Shown here one piece after another: positions 1 through 10,348 of a stretch of 64,000 bases of DNA. Under the pieces are notes generated by a model, which was not told the origin of the DNA, made no database searches, and saw only the letters and a program-made list of their open reading frames with translations. The first letter of the stretch is position 1, and every line of letters starts with the position of its first letter. The translations under genes were made by a program, and so were the position numbers. This DNA comes from Coemansia sp. RSA 487. Its lineage: Eukaryota; Kickxellomycota; Kickxellomycetes; Kickxellales; Kickxellaceae. The DNA lies in assembly GCA_027577595.1 (NCBI GenBank), contig JANBRJ010000043.1, forward strand, positions 79,166-143,165, read 5' to 3'.

Positions 1-3000
1 ATCCTTAATATCCTCAATGCCTTAAAGGCGCCGCTTCGTAGCCATTTGCCAGAGATGCGGGAGACTACTGCTAGTACACTTGAAATTGGGCTTGACCTTG
101 TTCTCCTTCATGACAAGTCAGTAAGGAGCATGCTTCTTGACAACATGTACCAGGAGCTTCTGCACAACCACAGGCTTGGTAGCGTCGAGGGATACCATTC
201 AGCGCTGCTTATATGCCAAGCAATGTTACTGCATGGCAGCAAATATATGGAAGCGCACTACAACCACGTCAGCGAGATGGTTCTCGAGCTAAAGGAACAC
301 AAAAACCCCACTGTTCGCATGGCAGCAATCGGCTTGTTGCCCATTCTAGCCCGCTTTTCGCCAAAGGTGTTTGCAGAGCTAGAAATTGATGGCAAGACAC
401 TGATGTCCAGGGCATGTGGGTATCTAATCGATGTAGCACAGAGGACCGACAAAGAGAGCCAGGCAGCGTTTTTGGCGCTTGCAAACATTGCAAAGTCCTG
501 TAGCCCCGATTTTCTGCAGTTTCTTGAGCCTACAACGCGTTCAATCAGGAACGCACTCACTATGTATGCTAAGCCTCAGCCACCGCAGACAGGCCGCTAT
601 AAACAGGTACCTACCGCCATTCTGCAAACGATCGCAATTCTAGCATCTGCCATGGGCGCAGACCTCACTCGACACATGTACGGGATTCTTGATCTTATGT
701 TTGTCACCGGACTGAGCAACGAGCTGTGTAATTCCTTGTCTGCTCTTTTACTCAATGTTGGTCAGCTACGGCCAGCAATCCAGAACCGGCTGCTCGATAT
801 GATATCGATTATCCTCGTGAAAGTGCCGTTTCGTTCTGATGAGCCCGCGCTTGATGAAATCAATCAGCGACTGGACCTTGTCTCGCTGCATCACACACTC
901 CCCGCCTTGCGTACCAGCAACAGCAGCGACAGCAGCAGCGACAGCAGCAACAATAACGTCACCCTAGACGACAGCGAGGCAATATCGATCAAGGATATAG
1001 CAAAGGACATTACAGTCACACACGAAACATTGGTATTTGCGCTCCAAACTTTGGCGCGCTTCGACTTTAGCGAAGAAAATCTGCCCGAGTTTGTACGCAA
1101 TGCTGTGTTGCGGTATGTTGGAAATGGCAGCGCCGATGTGCGCAAAGCGGCAATGCAGTCGGCATTCCAAATACTGCTTTCCGACTCAATGTACATACAG
1201 CCCGAGGGACCCGGCACCGAGGTGGCAAGTGAAGTAGTCGAGCGTCTCATTGCGGTTGCGGTTACTGACATTGATCCTACCGTACGGTTGGTAGCAGCCC
1301 AAACCTTGGCGCAGGGACCGTCCCTTGATTTCCACTTGGGCAAGGAACAAAACATTAAAAGCATGCTAATGCTGGTCAACGACGAGATTTTTGAAATGCG
1401 CCTAACCGTGATTAGCATCATAGGACGGTTGACGGCTATCAACCCAGCAAACACGGTCCCATCGATCCGTCGAATATCGTCGCAGCTGCTCATGGAGCTT
1501 GAGTTTGCAAACACAAACAGCGAGCACGAGGAATGCATCCAGCTTTTGATGGAGCTGACGAATGTTGCTGAACGGTGGATGAAGCCGTGCGTCAACGATA
1601 TTTTCTTTGCCATCTTGCCGCGCATAAACAGCAGCCCACCGCGGCTCGCAAGCAAGTTTTTGGACATGGTTGCGGCTCTGGCACGTGTGGGCGGAAGTGA
1701 GCTTGTGCCGCATTCAAACCAGCTTTTGTCCAGCATTGTAAACGTATTTAATAGTCAGGCTAGTGGGTCGGTTTGCTTGTCGGCGCTTCGAGCGCTGGGA
1801 AGCTGTGCCAGCTACTGTGGTATGGCCATTGATCCGTACATAGAGTACCCAAAGCTGTTCAGCATCCTAACAGGCATCCTAAGAAGACAGCCTGATGACG
1901 AAATTCGTATCGAGGTCGTGCGGGTGATCGGCGCACTTGGTGCAATCGACCCGCACAAATACAAGGGCATTGCGGACACATATACTGGCGCTCAACGCGG
2001 AGGCGACGGCAGCGATATCAATGGCACAGGCGCTCACATCCACACCCACACCAACATCAATGCCGGCGAGGGAACCTCCAATGGTGGTACTAGCGTCAGT
2101 GCTGTTGCTGGAGCCAGGAGTAACGTGCCATTCAGCTTTGCAAACGGTGTGCAGCTAAACTCTCGACAGGAAAGAAGAAAAGGCAAAGCTAAGCGTGCTA
2201 GAAGGAAAAGACTACAGGTTCAGCAAGGGCCACCTCCCAACGTAGTAACATTGCTTAATGACGACGATTCGCCCGAGATATTGTCTGGCGATATACCTAC
2301 TAACCTGAATGGCAGGCAGTTTACATGCGAGAAGCACTACTATACAGAAGTTGCAATAAAGGTGCTGATTCGCATCCTTGACAACACATCAGATACCAGC
2401 TCCGACCAATACGCTGTGCAGGCGCTACTGCACATGTGTGCTCCTTTGAAAGCCAGCTGCTCACCCTACCTACCGCTCATTATACCTGCAATCCTCCGCA
2501 CTATGAAAGCCTCGCCGCTGCAAATGCCCACGTTCTTTATACAGCAGCTTACAAAGCTTGTAAACATTGCAGGCGAGTTTATTCGGCCATGCGTGGATCC
2601 GTTATTTGAGTTGTTTGACAAGGATTCAGCGATCAACGACCAGCACAAACTCTCGCTAATTGGCCTGGTCGAAGCTCTGGCCAGTGCGCTATATGGCGAG
2701 TTTGGAATGCACATGACAAGTGTGGTGCAGTTTCTAGTGTCTGCTATGGAGGAAGACACGTCGGAATCATTACTGGTCACACAGAACGTACTGGGGGTGC
2801 TGGTGATCCTTAGCCCCGGCCTCGAGAGCTATCTGCAGCTGATAATACCGCGTCTTGTTTACATGCTGAATCCAAAAAGGGCATCAGTCGCCATTATAAG
2901 CATGTGTTTGGATTGCATATCGCTGATAGTGTCGGTCGTTGAATGTAGCAGCTTTGCGTCATGTATTATACTGCCGCTCGTGCGCCTTCTCCAGAGCAAA

Positions 3001-6000
3001 CAGTCACAACAGTCCCTGCACGAGCCTATAATGCACACGCTATGTACGCTGATGGAGCAGCTGCAGTCCGATTTTGCCATGTATATGCCAACAATCGACG
3101 TGATACTAAAAAGACACAGCATTCCGCCACACGAGCGGTACAAAGAATATTCCTCGCTGCTTTTCTCTGGCCAGTTGGTTCCAGTAACGCCTTCTGTGCG
3201 TGTTCGGTCATCGTCAATGGGGAATCTGCCCGAGCAAAGCGATGACATATCCAGTCTCCATGTCGACGTAACAATTCTGCAGCGGGCATGGGCCACACGA
3301 AACCAAATGACAGGAGATGACTGCATCAGATGGCTGAACAACCTGTTTTCTGAGCTCTTGCAGCAGTCTCCGTCGTCTTCGTTGCGCGCATGCTACAACC
3401 TGGCTCTCAAAAATCCAAAGCTTATCAGCGAGCTATTTAACGTGGCATTTGTTTCTTGCTGGGCGGATATTCCCATCCAGAACCAGCTGGAGCTGGTAAA
3501 ATCGCTAGAGGGAGTAGCCTCCAACCCGGATGTACCGTTGGAGTTTCTTCAGACGATCCTGGACATCGCCAGCTTTATGGAACGCGACGAAAAGAAGCTC
3601 CCTATCGACGTAAAGATTATAAGCAGTTATGCGGGACGCTGCCATGCCTTGGCAAAGGAGATCCGCTACAGGGAGACCGAGTGGACGCTAGAGCGCAACG
3701 ATGAGGCAGTTGAAAGGCTTATCGAACTGAACCAAGATCTGGATCTGGATGACGAAGCCATTGGGCTGTTGAATTATGTACGCAAGGATAAGCCGACCAC
3801 AAAGGATAACGTCAAGTGGTGCTTGCGGCTGCAGCGTTGGGATGATGCCCTAGCAATATATCAACGACAGGAGCTCCTCAACGGGCCGTCAAACAGCAAC
3901 CTGATTGGGCAGATCCGCTGCCTGTTTGAAATATCTGACTGGAATGCACTAATTCCTATATATGACCGCATTTGGCGTGGCAAGGACCGTGTGTTGCAAA
4001 CACAATCCGCAGAAATCGGCGTAAAGCTTGCTTGGAATGTCGGCGACATTGAGCGTATGGAGTTTTATCTGTCCAACCTGGGGAGCACAGACATAGCTAC
4101 ATCGCTTGATAATGCACTTCTTTGCGTTCACCAAAACAGATTCGACGATGCCGCAAACTATATAAATGAATGTCGAGAGAAACTGGGCCATGCGCTTGAT
4201 GCGCATCGCACCGAGTTTTACAAACAAGGGTATTCGCAGATTTTCTACTGCCAGATGCTGTCAGAGCTCGAGGAAGTCATTGCGTTCAAGCTGTCTCCTT
4301 ACGATGTAGAGCGTCAGACAGCACTTGTCAGTACATGGAGGCAGCGTCTTGGAGGCATCCAGCAAGATTCTGGCATGTGGCAAAAGCTTTTGAGCATCCA
4401 CAGCATGGTGCTGCGGCCTGTCATGGACCTGGATACATGGATAAGTTATGTCAACCTCTGCCGCCGGTCCGGAAAGCTAAACATGGCGCGCAATGCTATC
4501 TGCCAGATACTGGACGACGAGGCTAGCTATATGGAAGAAGTGTTTCGCGGTAAAGCCTCCAGTGATCAGCCTGTCGACATAAAGACTCAGGCTCAAGAGT
4601 ACATGAGTCTAAAGGAGCGGTATGTTGTCAACCGAAGCGACATGTCCCTTAATACTGCAATCCGCATGTCTCAGCAGCCAACGCTCGTGTACTCATACTT
4701 GAAATACAAATGGGCTGCAAACGAGCGCCACGAGGCATTCCAGCTTCTCGAGTCGTTTATCAGGGAGTATTCCAGCAAAACTGGCTTTGATCCGCGCAAC
4801 TTTGAAAACTTTGCAGACCACACGGATGCGCGGAGGTTCATAGCTACCGGTAATGACAAAACTGCTTATTTCCTCGCACGCTTTTACTTTAAACACGCCC
4901 AATGGTTGAGTATTGTGCAACAAAACTCATCCTTGGCACAAGCAACGCGCGGGAGCCACTTGGGTTTGGATAAAGGCGATGGTCTACATACGTGGAGATC
5001 AAATGTTTCCGACTCGTCTGGTACCCCAAATAACGGACCAGCAAGCGGATTTGGGACAACGATCAACAGAACAGACTCTGACACAGGAAGAACAAATAGA
5101 TCAGATCGACTGACTGACGATACAGACATCTTGTTTAGAGTACGAGGCGAGCAGATCAATGAGCTGATACTGGACTCTTATCGTGCGGCTACGGTGCTTG
5201 ATCATAAATGGTACAAGGCATGGCATTCGCTTGCCTTACGGCACTATCTCGAGACGCAGAGAGAGGATTCTGAAAATGCAAATGTTTCAAACAAAACCAT
5301 CGACAGCCATGTAGTTCCGGCGGTGTACGGGTTTTTGCGATCAATTCAGCTTTCAAGAGGCGATACCGCAATGCAGGATGCACTTCGACTCCTGACAGCG
5401 TGGTTCAACTATTCACAGCATGGGAGCGTCGTCCAGGTGGTTCAAGAAGGACTTGATTTGGTGCCAATGAAAACGTGGCTGCAGGTCATTCCGCAGATTC
5501 TGGCCTGTATCCATATAAAGCACGAAGGCACGAACAGGCTGGTTCGACAGTTGCTTACGAAAATCGGCAGAGCCCATCCGCAGTCAATTTTGTTTTCGCT
5601 ATACGTGACAGCCAGATCAAGCCACCAGGAAAGAAACCATGCTGCAAAGGATGTACTGGCAAAAATCCATATCATTTATCCCGAGCTTGTGGAGGAGGCC
5701 GAGGTAGTTAGTCGCGAGCTTGTTCGGGCTGCGTGTCTTTTGCCAGATATGTGGCTAGAAGCGCTAACAAACGCCAGCAGGTATTATAATAGCTATGGCG
5801 ATAAATTGCGCGCATTAAGCCTTTTGAAGCCACTGCACGATCGCATGAAGGCACTTTACACACCAAATGAGCGCAGATTTGCACAAGAGGTTGGCAGCGA
5901 GGTTTTGGCAGCAGAGCAGTTTATCAGCCGCTATTTTACGGCAGCTCCTCATAGCCGGGACATTGAATGGATACACAAGGCGTGGGGGCAGTACGCAAAG

Positions 6001-7221
6001 CTGCAGGGCAAGCTGATGTATATGGCACGCCAGGTACGTAAGCTGTATACGTGGGATGTTGCGCCAATCCTTTTGCAATGTCGCAACATGCATCTTGCGG
6101 TTCCTGGGTCATACCATCCAGATCACGAGGTCGTGCAAATCGAATCCTTCTGCAAAGAAATGTCGGTCTATCCAACCAAGCAGAGGCCACGGCTGATACA
6201 CATATGCGGATCGAACGGCAAAAAGTACAAATTTTTGCTAAAGGGAAACGAAGAGCTGCGCCAGGATGAACGGGCAATGCAGCTGTTTGGGCTGATAAAC
6301 TCACTGCTCATGTATGACGAAGTGACATCGCATCGTTCGCTGGCCATAGAGCGGTTCCCGGTGATTCCTTTGTCGTCAGATGCAGGGCTGATTGGGTTCT
6401 ACCCGAACTGCGACGACATGTTTAACGTTGTTAAAAAGTTCCGGGAAGCGCACAAAAAATCAGTGAGAGCAGAGCAGGATATGCTGCTGCAGTTTGCGCC
6501 AAACTACCAGACACTTACAGCGACACAGCAGGTCGAGGCCTTTGAGTACGTACTTTCCAATTCTTGCTGCGATGATCTGCAGTGGGCAATGTGGTATAGG
6601 TCGCCTAGCGCGGAGGTGTGGATGCAGGAGCGGACAAACTACACAAGATCGATGGCGGTGATGTCGATGGCTGGATACGTACTGGGTCTGGGCGACAGGC
6701 ACCTTTCGAACATCATGATACACAGCAAGAGCGGAAAGGTTGTGCATATTGACTTTGGCGACTGTTTTGAGGTGGCGGCGCATCGCCCGTCTACTCCAGA
6801 AAAGGTGCCATTCAGGCTGACGCGGATGACGATTTCGCCAATGGGAGTCAACAGGACCGAGGGCTCATTCAAACTAACAGCAAACCATATGATGCGTGTG
6901 CTCAGAGCCAACCGGGACTCGCTTATGGCAGTGCTAGAAGCATTCGTGTTTGATCCGCTGGCTGTGTGGTCGTTTATCCAGGATTCAGGCGACATTGAAG
7001 ATATCCAAACGCAGCTACAGAAGCCACAAGAGGACGGTTTGCAGACAAGCGACTTGAAAGCGCGAGCTGTGATCAAACGTATCCAGGACAAGCTGATGGG
7101 AAGAGATTTCAACCGGAATGTGTCGCTTTCTGTGGAGGAGCAGGTGGACAGACTGGTACAGCAGGCGGTGCTTTCCGAAAACTTGGCGCCAATGTATTTG
7201 GGATGGTATCCATTTTGGTAA
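1..7221 (+). CDS. TOR: Serine/threonine kinase TOR (PIKK family), 5' end cut by window
   Basis: The frame is open from base 1, so the N-terminus lies outside the window. About 2,406 codons are visible; family proteins have roughly 2,400-2,500 residues, so little is missing. The order is HEAT repeats (to about base 3,400), FAT (about 3,800-5,700), FRB (about 5,700-6,020), PI3K-like kinase domain (about 6,190-6,990) and FATC (last 75 bases). Kinase motifs seen are the lysine-containing FLLKGNEELRQDER, the catalytic loop GLGDRHLSN and HIDFGDCFE. TOR is the catalytic subunit of TORC1/TORC2 and couples nutrients to growth. A Gly/Thr/His-rich linker followed by a basic patch (RQERRKGKAKRARRKR) interrupts the HEAT array near 1,980-2,215. 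The FRB keeps the ASR serine and AW tryptophan but lacks several other rapamycin contacts. The FATC ends MYLGWYPFW without the usual cysteines. No intron is seen. It could be one of two TOR paralogues. Confidence 0.96.
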   Translation: MLNILNALKAPLRSHLPEMRETTASTLEIGLDLVLLHDKSVRSMLLDNMYQELLHNHRLGSVEGYHSALLICQAMLLHGSKYMEAHYNHVSEMVLELKEHKNPTVRMAAIGLLPILARFSPKVFAELEIDGKTLMSRACGYLIDVAQRTDKESQAAFLALANIAKSCSPDFLQFLEPTTRSIRNALTMYAKPQPPQTGRYKQVPTAILQTIAILASAMGADLTRHMYGILDLMFVTGLSNELCNSLSALLLNVGQLRPAIQNRLLDMISIILVKVPFRSDEPALDEINQRLDLVSLHHTLPALRTSNSSDSSSDSSNNNVTLDDSEAISIKDIAKDITVTHETLVFALQTLARFDFSEENLPEFVRNAVLRYVGNGSADVRKAAMQSAFQILLSDSMYIQPEGPGTEVASEVVERLIAVAVTDIDPTVRLVAAQTLAQGPSLDFHLGKEQNIKSMLMLVNDEIFEMRLTVISIIGRLTAINPANTVPSIRRISSQLLMELEFANTNSEHEECIQLLMELTNVAERWMKPCVNDIFFAILPRINSSPPRLASKFLDMVAALARVGGSELVPHSNQLLSSIVNVFNSQASGSVCLSALRALGSCASYCGMAIDPYIEYPKLFSILTGILRRQPDDEIRIEVVRVIGALGAIDPHKYKGIADTYTGAQRGGDGSDINGTGAHIHTHTNINAGEGTSNGGTSVSAVAGARSNVPFSFANGVQLNSRQERRKGKAKRARRKRLQVQQGPPPNVVTLLNDDDSPEILSGDIPTNLNGRQFTCEKHYYTEVAIKVLIRILDNTSDTSSDQYAVQALLHMCAPLKASCSPYLPLIIPAILRTMKASPLQMPTFFIQQLTKLVNIAGEFIRPCVDPLFELFDKDSAINDQHKLSLIGLVEALASALYGEFGMHMTSVVQFLVSAMEEDTSESLLVTQNVLGVLVILSPGLESYLQLIIPRLVYMLNPKRASVAIISMCLDCISLIVSVVECSSFASCIILPLVRLLQSKQSQQSLHEPIMHTLCTLMEQLQSDFAMYMPTIDVILKRHSIPPHERYKEYSSLLFSGQLVPVTPSVRVRSSSMGNLPEQSDDISSLHVDVTILQRAWATRNQMTGDDCIRWLNNLFSELLQQSPSSSLRACYNLALKNPKLISELFNVAFVSCWADIPIQNQLELVKSLEGVASNPDVPLEFLQTILDIASFMERDEKKLPIDVKIISSYAGRCHALAKEIRYRETEWTLERNDEAVERLIELNQDLDLDDEAIGLLNYVRKDKPTTKDNVKWCLRLQRWDDALAIYQRQELLNGPSNSNLIGQIRCLFEISDWNALIPIYDRIWRGKDRVLQTQSAEIGVKLAWNVGDIERMEFYLSNLGSTDIATSLDNALLCVHQNRFDDAANYINECREKLGHALDAHRTEFYKQGYSQIFYCQMLSELEEVIAFKLSPYDVERQTALVSTWRQRLGGIQQDSGMWQKLLSIHSMVLRPVMDLDTWISYVNLCRRSGKLNMARNAICQILDDEASYMEEVFRGKASSDQPVDIKTQAQEYMSLKERYVVNRSDMSLNTAIRMSQQPTLVYSYLKYKWAANERHEAFQLLESFIREYSSKTGFDPRNFENFADHTDARRFIATGNDKTAYFLARFYFKHAQWLSIVQQNSSLAQATRGSHLGLDKGDGLHTWRSNVSDSSGTPNNGPASGFGTTINRTDSDTGRTNRSDRLTDDTDILFRVRGEQINELILDSYRAATVLDHKWYKAWHSLALRHYLETQREDSENANVSNKTIDSHVVPAVYGFLRSIQLSRGDTAMQDALRLLTAWFNYSQHGSVVQVVQEGLDLVPMKTWLQVIPQILACIHIKHEGTNRLVRQLLTKIGRAHPQSILFSLYVTARSSHQERNHAAKDVLAKIHIIYPELVEEAEVVSRELVRAACLLPDMWLEALTNASRYYNSYGDKLRALSLLKPLHDRMKALYTPNERRFAQEVGSEVLAAEQFISRYFTAAPHSRDIEWIHKAWGQYAKLQGKLMYMARQVRKLYTWDVAPILLQCRNMHLAVPGSYHPDHEVVQIESFCKEMSVYPTKQRPRLIHICGSNGKKYKFLLKGNEELRQDERAMQLFGLINSLLMYDEVTSHRSLAIERFPVIPLSSDAGLIGFYPNCDDMFNVVKKFREAHKKSVRAEQDMLLQFAPNYQTLTATQQVEAFEYVLSNSCCDDLQWAMWYRSPSAEVWMQERTNYTRSMAVMSMAGYVLGLGDRHLSNIMIHSKSGKVVHIDFGDCFEVAAHRPSTPEKVPFRLTRMTISPMGVNRTEGSFKLTANHMMRVLRANRDSLMAVLEAFVFDPLAVWSFIQDSGDIEDIQTQLQKPQEDGLQTSDLKARAVIKRIQDKLMGRDFNRNVSLSVEEQVDRLVQQAVLSENLAPMYLGWYPFW

Positions 7222-8889
7222 GCGCATCCTTTTGAAGCTCGGTTGCATAAATAACAATTTTATCAGCTCAATGAAATGAATAGCGCACACTATTTTAGTT
7301 ATATTATCTTTTCATGTGCTGGTGTCTAAAATGGCAATTGAGGCAAGTGGCAGTTAAACTGCCTGCCAAACTCGAGACAGATGCGGCACCAATGGAGCAA
7401 ACATTCTAATTTTATGCGAGATAGCCTAAAAAAAGTGTGAGTGAAATAAAAAAATTACTATACAGCTCGGAAATGCATGAACGCCAAAAGCATGGAGATT
7501 CTCACCACGATGAGCGGACATTTTTATTTTTTCTCACCTGGCAAAATGTCACTTTTATGTTTACTTTCAGGTGACAGGTACTGGTAAGCCCTTGCGTGCA
7601 AAGTTGGTGTAGTGTCTACCAACGTGACTCTTTTTTTTTTAATGCGCAGCAGCATATACAGAGCATAGCAAACATATTGAGTTCAGCGGGGGTGGAGCAA
7701 GGGAAGGTAAAAATTGCTAATGCTGTGCGCGTATGTTTATTTTTTGTTCTTGGGGCAAGCAGCAGCTGCAAAAGGATTCAAAATAAAGTGCCTTTGTCAT
7801 TCAAGCCAGTGAATTATTCTACAAACAGCGGTAAATAAATTACAGGCAACCGCTTTGTAGACAAGCAGCGTGTGGAGAGCAAAGGGGGATGGAGAACAGT
7901 AAAAACAAAGGGAAAATGGCCTGTACAATAGAGCGCTTAAGAGGAGATATGCCAAGGACAATGTGTATTTACAATATCTGCTCACTTCCAGTCCTTTGTA
8001 CGTGTGGGGATTGTTCGCCCATCGCACGCGTGGGCGCTTATAAAGAGACGGTACAAAGACGTTTTGCGCCGGTTGCAGAAACACTGGTGTTGGAACCAAA
8101 AAGAAAAAGAGGGTTATGATTCGGCTGTTGATATAGTGTGCTGAGATAGGGTTTTTTATTGTTTATTTTTAGCATTGAAAGAGCTGCAATTTGAAAGAGA
8201 AGCGAGTGCTTTGTAGGATTGCTTGAGTGATGATGCAAGGATTGACCGCCCATCTCTTTGTTAGAAAGGCACTGGTGCGGAGCCTCATGGCTGCGGGAAC
8301 AAGAAAGGCGCGCTTTCGTTTCTGTAAACATCGGCAGGATCAACAACATCCCCCACTCATTTTGCCCACCCTCATTTCTTCCCCCCCTGCACTGCATGCC
8401 TGCCTTTCCTGCACTGTCAGGCGCGGGCAGGAGGAAGAGTGCGTTTTTTCTGCCCAGCTTTTTTGTATTCCCTGCCAAATAAGGGAATCCTGGACATCTC
8501 CGTCCTTAACTGGGCACTGCCACCTGCTCTGTTTTGATATGCGTTTTCTGCTGCACCTCATTTAAAACACAGCGCCCCTGCCTCGTTCCTCCATTTCCTT
8601 TTTTTCCCGGCTTCTTCTGTTCACATTTTTCTCTTTCAAAACCCACCCTCTCACATATACATCTCTGAATCCAATTCCATTTCATCCGGGCAACCTCCCT
8701 AACTATACCTTTGCCAGCTCTCGGTTTCTTTTGGATTCTTCGCATCTTCATCCATACTATTATTATTTCTATTCCTCAACTGTGCCTTTAATTGCAAACT
8801 CATTAGTAAATACACGCGCAACGCATACCTACCCCTCTTTCAATCACATTTTCCCCTCGCATATCATTATCGCCTAAAAATAAATAGCC
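7222..8889. other. Intergenic region, TOR 3' side and promoter of the next gene
   Basis: No convincing gene is seen; short open frames here lack family features and have poor codon structure. The first part is AT-rich with poly-A and poly-T runs. The last 350 bases (about 8,540-8,885) are strongly C/T-rich on the plus strand and lead into the ATG at 8,890, which looks like a pyrimidine-rich promoter or leader. Confidence 0.5.
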
Positions 8890-10317
8890 ATGGCCACTGC
8901 ACAAGTCGAAGATAGCTGGGTTGTCGTTGACAAGACCACCTCCGGCACGCTGCGCGCAAAAGCCAGCCAAGAGTCGCTTTACCTCAGCGACGACGAAACC
9001 GATGCGGTGCGCCCACGCGTCCACGTCCACGCCAGCAAGCTGGCCCACCAGGCCATCTCTGATGACCTTTCGGCAGAAGCCAGCGGCAGCGGTGCACTGG
9101 CGCCCGAGCTGCTTGATTGGATAAACAATGCGGCAAACGAGTCGTCCAGCGCGCTACCGCTGGCAAACCGCAACACCTCTGTGTCAAAGTGCTCGTACCG
9201 CACAAACAGCAGCTCGGCAGGCAGCCGCCAGCGCCGCACGCACCGGCGCTCCAGCGTACATGCGACATCGGAAGTTTCGTCGCTTCTGGGCGGCCAACAA
9301 CAGGCGGACGCACAACCGGTGCTGGAAGGTGTTGATATGTTCAACGAGGGAATGTTTGTTGTCAAGGTCGTCGAAGTCAAGCAGATTGGCGCGACAAAGC
9401 GTAAGTGCTCATAGTCCCATTGTTTTGACCCACCCATTTTCCTCCAAATGGGGGTTTCCTGTTTCTTTGTTTGGATTGTTGTCGGGCTTGTTTATTCCTC
9501 CCCAAATGCAGATTACAAGTGTGTTTTCTGATTCTAGATTCCCTCAATTGTTCGCTAATCCAAACTGGCAAATATCTTTGTTTGTTTTTTTTTTTCATGC
9601 CCCGACATTTTCTTTTCTTGTAGCGATGAACATCCAGTGTGTTGCTCAGGTAGGCGACGAGCGGTTTGTGATCCCGCCCGTCGCAACAAGACCAAAGAGC
9701 TACAATACGTGGTCGGCAAAGATGAATGACACCTTTGTGTTTGACGTCTCGCGCCAGTTTACCTTCAACCTGGGTGTCTACGGAACCCATCCCAACCCCA
9801 CGCGCCCAAAGCCCTCGAACCCCCTCACCAGCCGTGTATCGCTTGTTTCCCGCCGCCATAACAGCATTGCAAGGAACAGCATTGCGCTGTCGAACGACTC
9901 CAACCCCTCGCTGCTCTCCAACAGCTCTACACGCACCACGACCAAGATCAAGCGCGGTCTGCGCAAGATCTTCCGCAACAAGAACGGTATCGACTCGCCT
10001 GCAGAGGATCCCGCATATACCGGGTACAGCGTCCCTGCCACGCCGATAGCAACGGAATCGTCAACCAGCTTCAACCGCAACAGCACGCTGATGCCAGTCG
10101 GGGAGGCATCGTCCCTCGTGTTTGACAACGACCAGGTCCAAACCGAACAGGCAACCGACGAGACTGGCCGCTCCATCGAGGTGCAACGGCACTCGGTTGC
10201 CATGAACAATAACAGCAACTCCGACTTTGAAGGGCCTGCTAGCTTCATCGGTGGCGCCCAGCAAATGCCCTCGTCGGCCATCTTTGGCGGCTACAGTATG
10301 CAGCCAGATCAGCAACA

Positions 10318-10348
<31 letters not shown>

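Noticed and set aside
7222-8889. Small nuclear or nucleolar RNA in the TOR downstream region
   Set aside because: I looked for U1, U2, U4, U5 and U6 core sequences and found none. Shorter snoRNA boxes cannot be called by eye.
9128-9623. Upstream extension of the large plus-strand frame (open from 9,128)
   Set aside because: It overlaps exon 1 of the anillin-like gene in another frame and crosses its intron. The GTAAGT/TTGTAG splice gives a better continuous protein.
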